Of a stretch of DNA of 64,000 nt, positions 8,671-16,718 are shown piece by piece. Origin of the DNA: CALODP01 sp942492055 (GTDB lineage Bacteria > Bacteroidota > Ignavibacteria > Ignavibacteriales > Melioribacteraceae); NCBI GenBank assembly GCA_942492055.1, contig CALODP010000025.1:186001-250000 (forward strand), written 5' to 3'. Each line of letters opens with the position of its first letter. Position 1 is the stretch's first letter. The notes beneath the pieces are model-generated. The model was given only the letters and a program-made list of their open reading frames with translations. It did no database searches and was not told the DNA's origin. A program made the translations under genes and the position numbers.

Positions 8671-8712
8671 GGGAGAAAAAGAAAGAGCTGCCTTTTGGGA
8701 GACAGCTCTTAT
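8671..8712 (-). terminator. intrinsic terminator of the FAD/Fe-S oxidoreductase gene
   Basis: Read on the minus strand, AAGAGCTG (8703-8710) pairs with CAGCTCTT (8683-8690) around a 12-base loop, directly after the stop codon. A T-rich stretch (TTCTTTTTC) follows. Confidence 0.8.
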
Positions 8713-8716
8713 TTAT

Positions 8717-11551
8717 TTAGTCTGCTAAGCATTCATCAACAAGATAAACAATCGAACGATATTCAATTCCGCTATGGAGAGATAAACCGATCTCGCATGT
8801 ACGGCTATTGCTGTAACCGTGGTCGCATTCTTCGGGAAGGGATTCTTTAAGATCCTTCAGTGCGGACGCGTTTAGTTCGGGATGAGTGAAACCTCTATCG
8901 CCTGCGAATCCGCAACATCCCATATTTTCGGGGATGAAAACATTTTCGACGCACGCTTCGGCGACTTTACGGAATTTGTCGTCGAGCCCCATTTTTTTAG
9001 AGCTACAAGTAACGTGGAGAGCGATTGTATCTTTCTTTTTCTTAAGCGTAAGTTTGTCGAGCATGAAATCGCTAATAAATTCAACGGTTTCGTAGATGTT
9101 CAATTGACCGTTTGCTCCGCGACCTTCCATGAATTCCTTGATTCTATAGAGACAAGGGCTGGTATCGAAGAGGACAGGATATTCACCATTGTTAGAAGCC
9201 TGTTTGAGTTCCTTAATTAACTCTTCCGCTTTTTCGGCACCTTGTTTTACAAAACCTTTACTCGCGAAAGGCATTCCGCAGCATAAGGCGCCAAGGTTCG
9301 ACGGATAGATTATTTCGTAACCGGCCTTTTGCAACAACTTGTGCATAATGGTAGTTTGAGCATCTTTGCATTCGCTATCTTTGGAAATTCCCATACTTCT
9401 GCTGATGCAACTAGGGAAGTAAACAACTTTAAGGGGCTTATCGTCCTTTGTGGCCGGATAGATAGAGTCGGCACCTTTTGGCATATACTTATTCCATTGA
9501 GGGATAAGGTTGCCGGAAACTTTTCTCATTCCGGTGGCAATTGAACCCATCAAGGTATCGCCAAGAATTTTTTGGAAGAACTGTACGAAGTTCAATCCGA
9601 TTCTGGCGCTTTCGGTAACGAGTTTCATATGCTCGGCAAGGAATGACGCAATACTATCGGCGGTTTTGGAAATACTTTCCGAGCGTAGTTTCTTAATTAA
9701 GTTACCCGTATTTATTTCAACCGGACAAGCGATGGCGCAAAGACCGTCCGTAGCGCAAGTCTGGTTTCCGTAGTAATCGTAAGCTTCTTTCAAAGTGTTC
9801 AAACGGGAGAGATCGTCCCCGGATTTAGTAAGGCGGGACATTTCTCTGTAAGCGACGATTCTCTGGCGCGGAGTAAGAGTAATATCACGTGAAGGGCACT
9901 GAACTTCGCAGAAGCCGCACTCAATACATTTGTCGATAAGCTTATCGGCTATCGGCATAGGCTTTAAGTTCTTGAGGTGGACTTTCTTATCGTTATTGAT
10001 AATAACACCCGGATTCAGAATTTCCTTAGGATCGAGTAGCGATTTTACTTTTCGCATAAGTTCGTAAGCTTCTTTACCCCATTCGTATTCAACAAAAGGA
10101 GCCATGTTGCGTCCGGTTCCATGTTCGGCCTTGAGTGATCCGTCATATTTTTCAACTACCAGTTTGGCAATTTCATCCATAAATATTTTATAACGATTGA
10201 CTTCGCTTTCGGTCTGGAAATCCTGAGAGAAAACGAAATGGAGATTTCCCGCGAGGGAGTGACCCCAAATGATAGTATCGTTGTAGCCGTGCTTTTTGAA
10301 GAGGGCCTGCAAGTCGAGAGTTGCGTCGGCCAATCGGTCAGTAGGGAAATTGACATCCTCAATGATAACGGTAGTTCCCGGTTTACGGGAAGAACAAACC
10401 GAAGGGAATAGTCCTTTACGAACATCCCAAAGTTTTTTGTATTCTTTAAGATCGGTAGTAAACTCGACGGGATGAGCTTTAGGAAGCTCGGCAATAGAGT
10501 CTTCTATGATCTTGATTCTTTTTTGCAATTCTTCGCCGGTTTCGGCGGAAGTTTCCACCAAAAGAGCGGCAGCTTCTTCGTTCAATGTTTTCAAGTATTC
10601 CGGCATGCCGGGCTTGTCTTCCACCGATTTGAGAGCGGCTCTATCCATTATTTCCGCGGCAAAAACAGGAAGTTCCCGGAAAATAGGAATAGCGGAGCAA
10701 GCTGTTTTGATATTCTCGAAAGGAATAAGAGCTGTTCCCTTGAAGGGATATTCGGGAACGGTATTGAGAGTGATATCGGAGATAAATCCGAGTGTTCCTT
10801 CGCTACCGATCATCAAATGAGCAAGAATATCAAACGGATCGTCGAATTCAATAAGAGAATTGATTCCGAGTCCGGTAGTGTTTTTCATGCTATACTTTGC
10901 TTCGATTCTTTCCTTTAGCGCGGGATTATTTTTTACTTCCCCGGAAAGGTTTTCAATCGCTTCGATCAAAGAGCTATGGGATTTACGAAAAGCCTCTTTG
11001 CTTTTTTCGTCCCGTGTATCTACAACCGCGCCGTCGGAGAGGACAATTCTCATACCGGAGAGAGTGTTGTAAATATTCTGCTTGGTACCGCTAGTCATAC
11101 CGCTGGCATTATTGGCCGCGATTCCGGAGATTTTGGCGGAGTTAATAGAAGCGGGATCCGGCCCCAGTTTTTTGTAATATGGTGCAAGGCGCTGATTAGC
11201 GTGACCACCCACAACACCCGGTTGCAAAGTGATTTTCGCACCGTCTTTTGTGATGCTTATATCTTTCCAATTGTGGGAAAGAAGGAGCAAAACGGAATCG
11301 GTAATCGATTGTCCCGATAAGCTAGTTCCGGCAGCGCGGAAAGTAACCGGGATGTTATATTTATCGCAATGTTTGATAACAGTAACTACTTCGTCTTCAT
11401 TGTCGGCTTTAATAACAAGCTTAGGCAATAAACGGTAGAAACTGGCGTCGGTACCGTACGTTAATTTTCTTAATTCGTCATGAATAAGTCTCTCTTTAGG
11501 AATAAACTTAGAGAGATCCTCATATAATTCGCTGTATTTACCAGTAATCAT
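8717..11551 (-). CDS. FAD-binding and 4Fe-4S fusion oxidoreductase, D-lactate dehydrogenase type
   Basis: A 944-residue fusion of a GlcD-like flavin half and a GlcF-like iron-sulfur half. The FAD-binding domain (PCMH type) contains FRAAGTSLSGQS near residue 75, and the FAD oxidase C-terminal domain includes WGHSLAGNLHF and LKAEHGTGRNMAPFVE. Two ferredoxin-like clusters follow (CIECGFCEVQCP near 540 and CATDGLCAIACP near 600). Two CCG motifs come last (CCGMPF near 757, CCGFAG near 877). This order and length match Dld-II type membrane-associated D-lactate dehydrogenases, which pass electrons to quinone. Other D-2-hydroxyacids are possible substrates. Confidence 0.9.
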   Translation of the reverse strand: MITGKYSELYEDLSKFIPKERLIHDELRKLTYGTDASFYRLLPKLVIKADNEDEVVTVIKHCDKYNIPVTFRAAGTSLSGQSITDSVLLLLSHNWKDISITKDGAKITLQPGVVGGHANQRLAPYYKKLGPDPASINSAKISGIAANNASGMTSGTKQNIYNTLSGMRIVLSDGAVVDTRDEKSKEAFRKSHSSLIEAIENLSGEVKNNPALKERIEAKYSMKNTTGLGINSLIEFDDPFDILAHLMIGSEGTLGFISDITLNTVPEYPFKGTALIPFENIKTACSAIPIFRELPVFAAEIMDRAALKSVEDKPGMPEYLKTLNEEAAALLVETSAETGEELQKRIKIIEDSIAELPKAHPVEFTTDLKEYKKLWDVRKGLFPSVCSSRKPGTTVIIEDVNFPTDRLADATLDLQALFKKHGYNDTIIWGHSLAGNLHFVFSQDFQTESEVNRYKIFMDEIAKLVVEKYDGSLKAEHGTGRNMAPFVEYEWGKEAYELMRKVKSLLDPKEILNPGVIINNDKKVHLKNLKPMPIADKLIDKCIECGFCEVQCPSRDITLTPRQRIVAYREMSRLTKSGDDLSRLNTLKEAYDYYGNQTCATDGLCAIACPVEINTGNLIKKLRSESISKTADSIASFLAEHMKLVTESARIGLNFVQFFQKILGDTLMGSIATGMRKVSGNLIPQWNKYMPKGADSIYPATKDDKPLKVVYFPSCISRSMGISKDSECKDAQTTIMHKLLQKAGYEIIYPSNLGALCCGMPFASKGFVKQGAEKAEELIKELKQASNNGEYPVLFDTSPCLYRIKEFMEGRGANGQLNIYETVEFISDFMLDKLTLKKKKDTIALHVTCSSKKMGLDDKFRKVAEACVENVFIPENMGCCGFAGDRGFTHPELNASALKDLKESLPEECDHGYSNSRTCEIGLSLHSGIEYRSIVYLVDECLAD

Positions 11552-11602
11552 TATTTATATATCCGTGTGTTAATACGTTAATTTTTCCAAATAGAAAAAC
11601 AT

Positions 11603-12991
11603 TTAGTTCTTACAAGTTGCTTCGACTTCGGCAACTGTTTTAGGAATAGGTTTACCAAGAACTCTGCTACCGTCTTCGGTAATGAGAACGTCGTCTTCAA
11701 TTCTTACACCGCCGAAACCGATATATTCCTCAACCTTGTCGTAGTTGATGAATTCGGAGTGCAAGTTTTCTTCTTTCCAGTTAGCCACCAATTGCGGAAT
11801 GAAATATAATCCGGGCTCAACGGTAAGGACCATACCTTGTTGCAGTTTCTTACCGAAGCGTAAGTTGCAAAGACCGAACTGTGAACTTCTTTCGATTAGA
11901 TTATCGTAACCGGAAAGGGTTTCACCGAGGCCTTCCATATCGTGAACGTCGAGACCCAAAAGGTGACCTAATCCGTGAGGGAAAAAGAGGGCGTGAGCTC
12001 CTTGGGCAACTGCTTCTTCGATGTTACCTTTCATGATGCCAAGCTCTTTCAATCCTTCGGCCATAGTTTTAGCGGCGAGGAGATGAACCTCTTTGTATGT
12101 AATACCAGGTTTCATAGCTTCGATAGCTTTCAGCTGTCCTGCCAAAACCGTGTTGTATATAGCTTTCTGCTCGTCGGTGAATTTACCCGATACAGGGAAA
12201 GTACGAGTGATATCGCTGGCGTAGTGAAGATCGGATTCTGCTCCGGAATCCATAAGTAGCATATCCCCTTCCTGCATAACATTTTCGTGATGATGATTAT
12301 GCAGTGTTTCACCGCGAACGGAGAAGATAGTAGGGAAGGAAGTACCTTGTCCCAAAGAGTGGGTGATTCCTTCTACAATACCGTAAATTTCTCTTTCCAC
12401 AAGACCCGGTTTGGAAAACTTCATAGCAGCCACGTTCATTTCGTAGCTTATAGCCAAAGCGTTTTCGATTTCCATAATTTCGCCGACAGTTTTCAGAGTT
12501 CTCTGCGCGATAACGGCTTTGATAAGTTCGAGAGATTTGTGATCATTCAGTTCGCTTGCTTTAATTCCGAGAATATCTCCGAGGGAGATCATAAGTTCGG
12601 ATCTGTACTGAGGGAGGAAATGGATTTTTCTTCCGGCAGCTAATTGCGCTTTAAGATACTCGGCAAGTTCTTTTGCCGGTTTTGTTTTCTCTACGCCAAC
12701 AAGAGAAGCTTTGTATTCCATAGAGGGTTCGGGTCCCATCCAAACGATATCCTCAATATCTCTGTTATCGCCGAAAAGAATTTCCTCACCGCTTTCGGTA
12801 TCGATAACTCCGGCCAAATTCTCAAAATCGAGTCCGAAGTAATAGAGAAAGTTACTATCCTGGCGGAATTTGTAAGTATTTGAGGGGTAGTTGATTGGAG
12901 AATCGACATTACCCGGTAAAAGGATAATACCTTTGTCAATCGATTTCTTCAATACATTTCTTCTGTTGATGTAAGTTTCCGTAGAGAACAT
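11603..12991 (-). CDS. pepP: Xaa-Pro aminopeptidase (M24B)
   Basis: Metallopeptidase of 462 residues that removes N-terminal residues preceding proline. It has an AMP_N domain (residues 1-150, including SNFLYYFGLD) and a pita-bread M24 domain. The metal ligands are visible: two Asp in LLMDSGAESDLHYASDITRTF, His in GLGHLLGLDVHD, Glu in TVEPGLYF and Glu in GGVRIEDDVL. No signal peptide is present, so it is cytoplasmic. It lies 51 bases upstream of the FAD/Fe-S gene on the same strand, and the two may be cotranscribed. Confidence 0.95.
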   Translation of the reverse strand: MFSTETYINRRNVLKKSIDKGIILLPGNVDSPINYPSNTYKFRQDSNFLYYFGLDFENLAGVIDTESGEEILFGDNRDIEDIVWMGPEPSMEYKASLVGVEKTKPAKELAEYLKAQLAAGRKIHFLPQYRSELMISLGDILGIKASELNDHKSLELIKAVIAQRTLKTVGEIMEIENALAISYEMNVAAMKFSKPGLVEREIYGIVEGITHSLGQGTSFPTIFSVRGETLHNHHHENVMQEGDMLLMDSGAESDLHYASDITRTFPVSGKFTDEQKAIYNTVLAGQLKAIEAMKPGITYKEVHLLAAKTMAEGLKELGIMKGNIEEAVAQGAHALFFPHGLGHLLGLDVHDMEGLGETLSGYDNLIERSSQFGLCNLRFGKKLQQGMVLTVEPGLYFIPQLVANWKEENLHSEFINYDKVEEYIGFGGVRIEDDVLITEDGSRVLGKPIPKTVAEVEATCKN

Positions 12992-13162
12992 ATTTTCCTC
13001 ACAAGGTTTTCTTAAAAATAGAAAGTATAATCGGCAAATATACTAAAATGTGGGGAGTTTAAAAAGAATTAAGGGGAGGAGCTATCAACTTAAGGGAATA
13101 GGAAAGAAGTACATTATACAATTGGGTTAAAGTAGCATGTTCCCCGAGCGGAGTCGAGGGGG

Positions 13163-13200
13163 AAATTCGGTAATTAACGAACTTTGACGGGAGCGGAGTT
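13163..13200 (+). repeat. dispersed repeat with AAATTCGGTAATTAA core, copy 1
   Basis: AAATTCGGTAATTAACGAAC followed by TTTGACGGGAGCGGAGTTGG. Copies are found at 13842-13880 and, more diverged, at 30670-30702, all in gene-free islands. Confidence 0.7.
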
Positions 13201-13278
13201 GGTATTAGGGACAACTCATCCCCCAACCCCCTTCTCTTGGGAAGAGAAGAGGGCTTTACAATTGAAAATCTCTAATCA

Positions 13279-13341
13279 AAAAGTATCTCTTTTTTTACGT
13301 TCTGTTCGGATAATTTCCGGGCGGAGATTCTTTTAATGTCG
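13279..13341 (+). repeat. partial copy of the right arm of the 13597-13727 hairpin
   Basis: About 62 bases starting AGTATCTCTTTTTTTACG and ending GGAGATTCTTTTAATGTCG match 13673-13733 with few differences. The left arm is absent here. Confidence 0.75.
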
Positions 13342-13450
13342 GAAACGTCACTCTATGGAAGATGGTGATAGTTTTAGAGACAACTCATTCCCCACGTATG
13401 ATTTTGTGACGAATTCTTGGATTTTATTGCATTAGAGCAACTCACCCCCA

Positions 13451-13510
13451 CCCTTGGTAGATTGGTGATTGAAACACATTTTTTGAGCTCGTTTACGAGC
13501 AACCCATAAA
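13451..13510 (+). repeat. dispersed palindromic repeat, second copy
   Basis: Starts CCCTTGGTAGAT, contains GAGCTCGTTTACGAGC and ends ACCCATAAA. It matches 7841-7899 in order and spacing of motifs. Confidence 0.75.
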
Positions 13511-13554
13511 CTTGGATTCAAATTGTTTTTGTCTTAGTGCATGTACTAGGGGGT

Positions 13555-13733
13555 GTACTTTTGTCTTGCCACAAAAGTACCAAAAAGTCAAGACTGTAAA
13601 AGAATCTCCTGAAATTCTCCTCACTTCGCTAAAAGAGATAAACTCGCGGAACAGAGTGCGTTCCGCTCAAACAGTATCTCTTTTTTAACGCTTCGTTCGT
13701 ATAATTTCCGAGACGGAGATTCTTTTAATGTCG
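13555..13733. repeat. compound intergenic hairpin element
   Basis: Two structures lie in series. First is a perfect 10-bp stem (GTACTTTTGT 13555-13564 with ACAAAAGTAC 13571-13580, loop CTTGCC). Second is a nested hairpin with an outer 13-bp perfect stem (13597-13609 with 13715-13727), a middle 10-bp stem (AAAAGAGATA 13631-13640 with TATCTCTTTT 13675-13684) and an inner stem GCGGAAC/GTTCCGC (13646-13652 with 13660-13666). No protein is encoded. It resembles a non-autonomous mobile element or structured RNA. Confidence 0.75.
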
Positions 13734-13841
13734 TAAGAGCCTTAAATATTGGTCAGTTTGATTTGGTTTGATGGGGCGATTCATGTCAGAATCTTTCTAC
13801 ATGGCTCTTCTCAGTGCCTATGCTGTCGTAGATCCGGTTGA

Positions 13842-13880
13842 AAATTCGGTAATTAATGAACTTAGATGGGAGCTGAGTTG
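13842..13880 (+). repeat. dispersed repeat with AAATTCGGTAATTAA core, copy 2
   Basis: AAATTCGGTAATTAATGAAC followed by TTAGATGGGAGCTGAGTTG, matching copy 1 at 13163-13200. It is preceded by GATCCGGTTG, which resembles the GATCCTGTTG before the copy at 30670. Confidence 0.7.
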
Positions 13881-13935
13881 AGAGGAAAATTTAAAGGGAT
13901 TCTACTTAATGGTAATAGTTTGAGTGGTGTGGATA

Positions 13936-13964
13936 ATAAAAAGGCCGGGAGAACCGGCCTTTGG
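13936..13964 (-). terminator. intrinsic terminator of the FmdB-family gene
   Basis: A perfect 9-bp stem, AAAGGCCGG (13940-13948) with CCGGCCTTT (13954-13962), 5-base loop, 8 bases after the stop. On the minus strand the stem ends in CCTTTTTATTATCC, giving the U-tract. Confidence 0.85.
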
Positions 13965-13970
13965 GAAAAT

Positions 13971-14192
13971 CTATTTTGATTTGGCGGAACAACCAGAACA
14001 TGAGGAACCCTTATGTTTGTAGTCTGTTTCGTAAAATCCGGACCCTTTGAAAATAGGAGTACATCCGGCGCCGATTTGACGCTTAAGATCTCCACCACAT
14101 TTTTCGCAAGTATCTTTAGGGGCGTCACTCATTTTTTGAAAATACTCAAAATGCCCTCCGCATTTAGCACAAACATAATCATAGGTTGGCAT
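13971..14192 (-). CDS. FmdB-family zinc ribbon protein
   Basis: Small zinc-ribbon protein, 73 residues. MPTYDYVCAKCGGHFE at the start and DTCEKCGGDLKR further on form two CxxC knuckles, typical of the FmdB family. The tail after FKGSGFYETDYK contains CSGC and is Ser/Lys-rich, also usual for the family. Function is not established; some members are proposed regulators of amidase or formamidase genes. It is a single-gene unit with its own terminator. Confidence 0.9.
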   Translation of the reverse strand: MPTYDYVCAKCGGHFEYFQKMSDAPKDTCEKCGGDLKRQIGAGCTPIFKGSGFYETDYKHKGSSCSGCSAKSK

Positions 14193-14517
14193 TACATACC
14201 TCTCATTAATTACAAATATCGTTATTATTCAGCCGGTAAAAATACCGAGAATAGCCGAAAAAACAAAACACATGGAAAAATATCCCTCATTATTGGGTAA
14301 AATCAAATAATCGGGAAAAATAAGAATTAAGAGAAACGCAAATAAAAGAAGAAGAAAATGGAAAAAGAATTTTGTAATTATAAGATAAATAAAGTATTTT
14401 GGCGCGATAAAAGTAAGAAAAGGGCATCAAATTGCGGAAAATGCTTAATTGACTTCCCTTTAACATTTCATTATATTTAGCATCTGTCTTTTATTTAGAA
14501 GAGTAATGTGAGATATT
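14193..14517. other. 325-bp divergent intergenic region
   Basis: Very AT-rich spacer between the minus-strand zinc ribbon gene and prs. It holds the prs promoter at 14449-14477. I saw nothing else of note. Confidence 0.6.
14449..14477 (+). promoter_or_regulatory. sigma70-type promoter of prs
   Basis: TTGACT at 14449-14454 and TATATT at 14472-14477 with a 17-base spacer, 40 bases before the prs start. Confidence 0.75.
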
Positions 14518-15459
14518 ATGTCTGAGTCAATGCCAGTTATTTTTTCGGGTAGTGCTAATCCGTCGTTTACAGATAAGATTTGCAACTACCTGGGGTTACC
14601 GAAAGGTCAAGTTTTGTTGAAACGATTTAGTGATAATGAAATTTGGGTAAAATATAAGCAAAACGTAAGAGGGAGCGATGTTTACATCGTTCAGCCGACA
14701 ATGCCTCCGGCGGAGAATTTGTTGGAACTATGTATAATGATTGATGCCGCCAAAAGAGCCTCGGCAAAGAAAGTTACCGCAGTAATACCATACTTCGGAT
14801 ACGCGCGACAGGATAGAAAAGATCAGCCACGTGTAGCGATCACAGCGAAAATGATCGCAAATATAATTACTACAGCTGGCGCAGACAGAGTAATCACGAT
14901 GGATCTACATGCCGCGCAGCTTCAGGGCTTTTTTGATATACCATTTGATCATTTGTATGCTTCTCCGATTTTTACCTCTTTATTCGAAAATTACGCCGGA
15001 AATCTTTCGGTAGTATCACCTGACGTAGGGGGGATTAAAGTAGCGAGATCATACGCAAAGAGATTGAACGCTGATTTGGTTGTAATAGACAAAAGAAGAC
15101 CGAAACAGAATTTAGCGGAAGTAATGAACATCATAGGTGATGTACAAGATAAAGATATCTTGATCGTAGACGATCTAATAGATACCGGTGGCACATTTGT
15201 AAACGCGATTGTAGCGTTGAAAGAGCGTGGTGCCAGAAAAGTTTTCGGCGCAGTTTCTCATCCGCTTCTTTCGGGACAAGCCGTAGAAAGAATTGAGAAT
15301 AGCCCAATCGATAAGTTATATGTTACTGATTCAATTCCACTGTTGCATGAGTCATCGAAAATAGAGGTAAGATCAGCTTCAGAGTTATTTGCCGAAGCGA
15401 TTATCCGATGTCACAGAAACGAATCTATCAGTACCTTATTCGACGTAGATAAAAGTTAG
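14518..15459 (+). CDS. prs: ribose-phosphate pyrophosphokinase
   Basis: PRPP synthase, 313 residues, transfers pyrophosphate from ATP to ribose 5-phosphate and supplies nucleotide, His and Trp synthesis. Seen in order are FSDNEIWVK, the flexible loop YGYARQDRK-type segment (PYFGYARQDRKDQPR), the metal site DLHAAQLQGFFDIP, KRRPKQN and the PRPP-binding loop ILIVDDLIDTGGTF. The start is an ATG after an AT-rich leader with weak Shine-Dalgarno character. It leads an apparent prs-rplY-pth-hppA group. Confidence 0.97.
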   Translation: MSESMPVIFSGSANPSFTDKICNYLGLPKGQVLLKRFSDNEIWVKYKQNVRGSDVYIVQPTMPPAENLLELCIMIDAAKRASAKKVTAVIPYFGYARQDRKDQPRVAITAKMIANIITTAGADRVITMDLHAAQLQGFFDIPFDHLYASPIFTSLFENYAGNLSVVSPDVGGIKVARSYAKRLNADLVVIDKRRPKQNLAEVMNIIGDVQDKDILIVDDLIDTGGTFVNAIVALKERGARKVFGAVSHPLLSGQAVERIENSPIDKLYVTDSIPLLHESSKIEVRSASELFAEAIIRCHRNESISTLFDVDKS

Positions 15460-15491
15460 ATTAAAGAAAATAATATATCGGAGACATGCAA

Positions 15492-16064
15492 ATGGCTGCA
15501 AAAAGCTTAAATGCGAAAAAAAGAGAAATTACTACAAAAGGTGCATTGACTACTCTTAGAAAAGAAGGTTTTGTTCCAGGAGTTATCTATTCCAAGGATC
15601 ATGAACCAGTATCATTGTCTATCGCAGACGTAGAATTGAGAAATTTTGTATTTTCATCAAAGACTCACATTATCGATCTTTCCATAGATGGTGGTGAAGC
15701 TATAAAATGTGTTGTAAAGGATGTACAGTTTGATCCTTTAACAGATAAAGTAAGTCACGTTGATTTAGTGGCTGTAAAAATGGATGCTCCAGTTCAGGTT
15801 CCTGTAATGGTTAGAACAGTTGGTAGTGCCGAAGGTGTTAAGAAAGGTGGTAGATTACAACAGTTTATGCATAAATTAGTTGTAGAATGTATGCCAGCCG
15901 ATCTTCCTGAAATTTTGGAAATCAACGTTACCCAAATGGGACTTGGCGCAACAAAACACGTTAGAAATTTGTCATATGATAACCTCAAAATAGTTACTCC
16001 CGAAGACGTATTGGTTGTTGCTTGCGTTGCCGGTAGAGGTGTTACAGCAGATAAAGAAAAATAG
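15492..16064 (+). CDS. rplY: 50S ribosomal protein L25 (CTC form)
   Basis: L25/TL5/CTC family protein, about 190 residues, which binds 5S rRNA. The N-terminal L25 domain (KKREITTKGALTTLRKEGFVPGVIY) is followed by the C-terminal TL5-type beta domain (VPVMVRTVGSAEGVKKGG). An in-frame ATG also occurs at 15486, but GGAG at 15480-15483 is correctly spaced (8 bases) only for 15492. The prs-rplY-pth order is common in bacteria. Confidence 0.94.
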   Translation: MAAKSLNAKKREITTKGALTTLRKEGFVPGVIYSKDHEPVSLSIADVELRNFVFSSKTHIIDLSIDGGEAIKCVVKDVQFDPLTDKVSHVDLVAVKMDAPVQVPVMVRTVGSAEGVKKGGRLQQFMHKLVVECMPADLPEILEINVTQMGLGATKHVRNLSYDNLKIVTPEDVLVVACVAGRGVTADKEK

Positions 16065-16106
16065 TAATTGTGTTTTGAGAGTAGTCTTAACAGATATAGA
16101 TAAAAT

Positions 16107-16709
16107 GTGAAAGTTGTTTTAGGTATAGGAAATCGAGGAACAAAGTATCTGAATACCCGTCATAATATCGGGTTTATGATTCTGGATACAATGGCTCAAA
16201 AATATAAACTTGAGTATAATTCATCGAGCAATTATTACTATGCGGGAGGTACCATAGGTACTTCCCCTTTTGTTTTATTAAAACCCACCACTTATGTGAA
16301 CCTGAGCGGTATTGCTGCCAGAGAGATTGTTGATGAACTTGGAATTGATGCGAGTGATCTGTTAGTGGTTGTTGATGACCTGAATTTGGATTCGGGGAGA
16401 ATTAGAATCAGAAAAGCGGGCGGTGATGGTGGTCATAACGGTTTGCATTCTATAATATACCACCTTGAAACGGACAAATTTCCTCGTTTACGATTCGGAA
16501 TAGGGAATAAGTTTAACGACGGAGAGATGGCCGACTATGTTTTAGGCAGATTTTCAGAAAAAGAGAAAGATTTTATTGCCCCAATGATGGATTTTTCTAT
16601 AAATTTAATCGAAAACTTTATCACTGGTGGAGTTACTGATATGTTAAATCATTTCAGTAAGGAATCAAACACTATAAACAAAATCTTCCAAAAACCGGAG
16701 GGTAATTAG
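16107..16709 (+). CDS. pth: peptidyl-tRNA hydrolase
   Basis: Pth, 200 residues, cleaves peptidyl-tRNA released by stalled ribosomes. The start is GTG, giving MKVVLGIGNRGTKYLNTRHNIGF with the catalytic His. The other active-site segments are KPTTYVNLSG, VVVDDLNLDSG with the catalytic Asp, and GGHNGLHSI. The gene ends 9 bases before hppA. An overlapping ATG at 16105 is out of frame. Confidence 0.96.
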   Translation: MKVVLGIGNRGTKYLNTRHNIGFMILDTMAQKYKLEYNSSSNYYYAGGTIGTSPFVLLKPTTYVNLSGIAAREIVDELGIDASDLLVVVDDLNLDSGRIRIRKAGGDGGHNGLHSIIYHLETDKFPRLRFGIGNKFNDGEMADYVLGRFSEKEKDFIAPMMDFSINLIENFITGGVTDMLNHFSKESNTINKIFQKPEGN

Positions 16710-16718
16710 GAGCGCCTT

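Larger units (their letters stand above)
7658..8716. other. 1.06-kb gene-free region, repeat island 1
   Basis: No gene is supported here. It holds a hairpin after the Rrf2 gene, palindromic dispersed repeats (7822-8005), a 21-bp tandem array (8117-8625) and the terminator of the minus-strand gene (8683-8710). The open frames that cross the array have no ribosome binding site and simply repeat the array in translation. Confidence 0.8.
12992..13970. other. 0.98-kb gene-free region, repeat island 2
   Basis: I see no gene. From left to right there is an AT-rich leader of pepP, a CTTCTCTT-GGG-AAGAGAAG hairpin (13231-13249), three versions of an ACAACTCATCCCC-like phrase (13210, 13380, 13434), and a partial copy of a larger hairpin (13279-13341). 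These are followed by a palindromic repeat shared with island 1 (13451-13510), a compound hairpin element (13555-13733), and two copies of a 30-39 bp dispersed repeat (13163, 13842). The fmdB-like gene's terminator closes the region. Confidence 0.8.

Noticed and set aside
8647..8850. Plus-strand open frame of 67 codons
   Set aside because: It runs through the terminator of the minus-strand oxidoreductase gene and into its coding sequence; a shadow frame.
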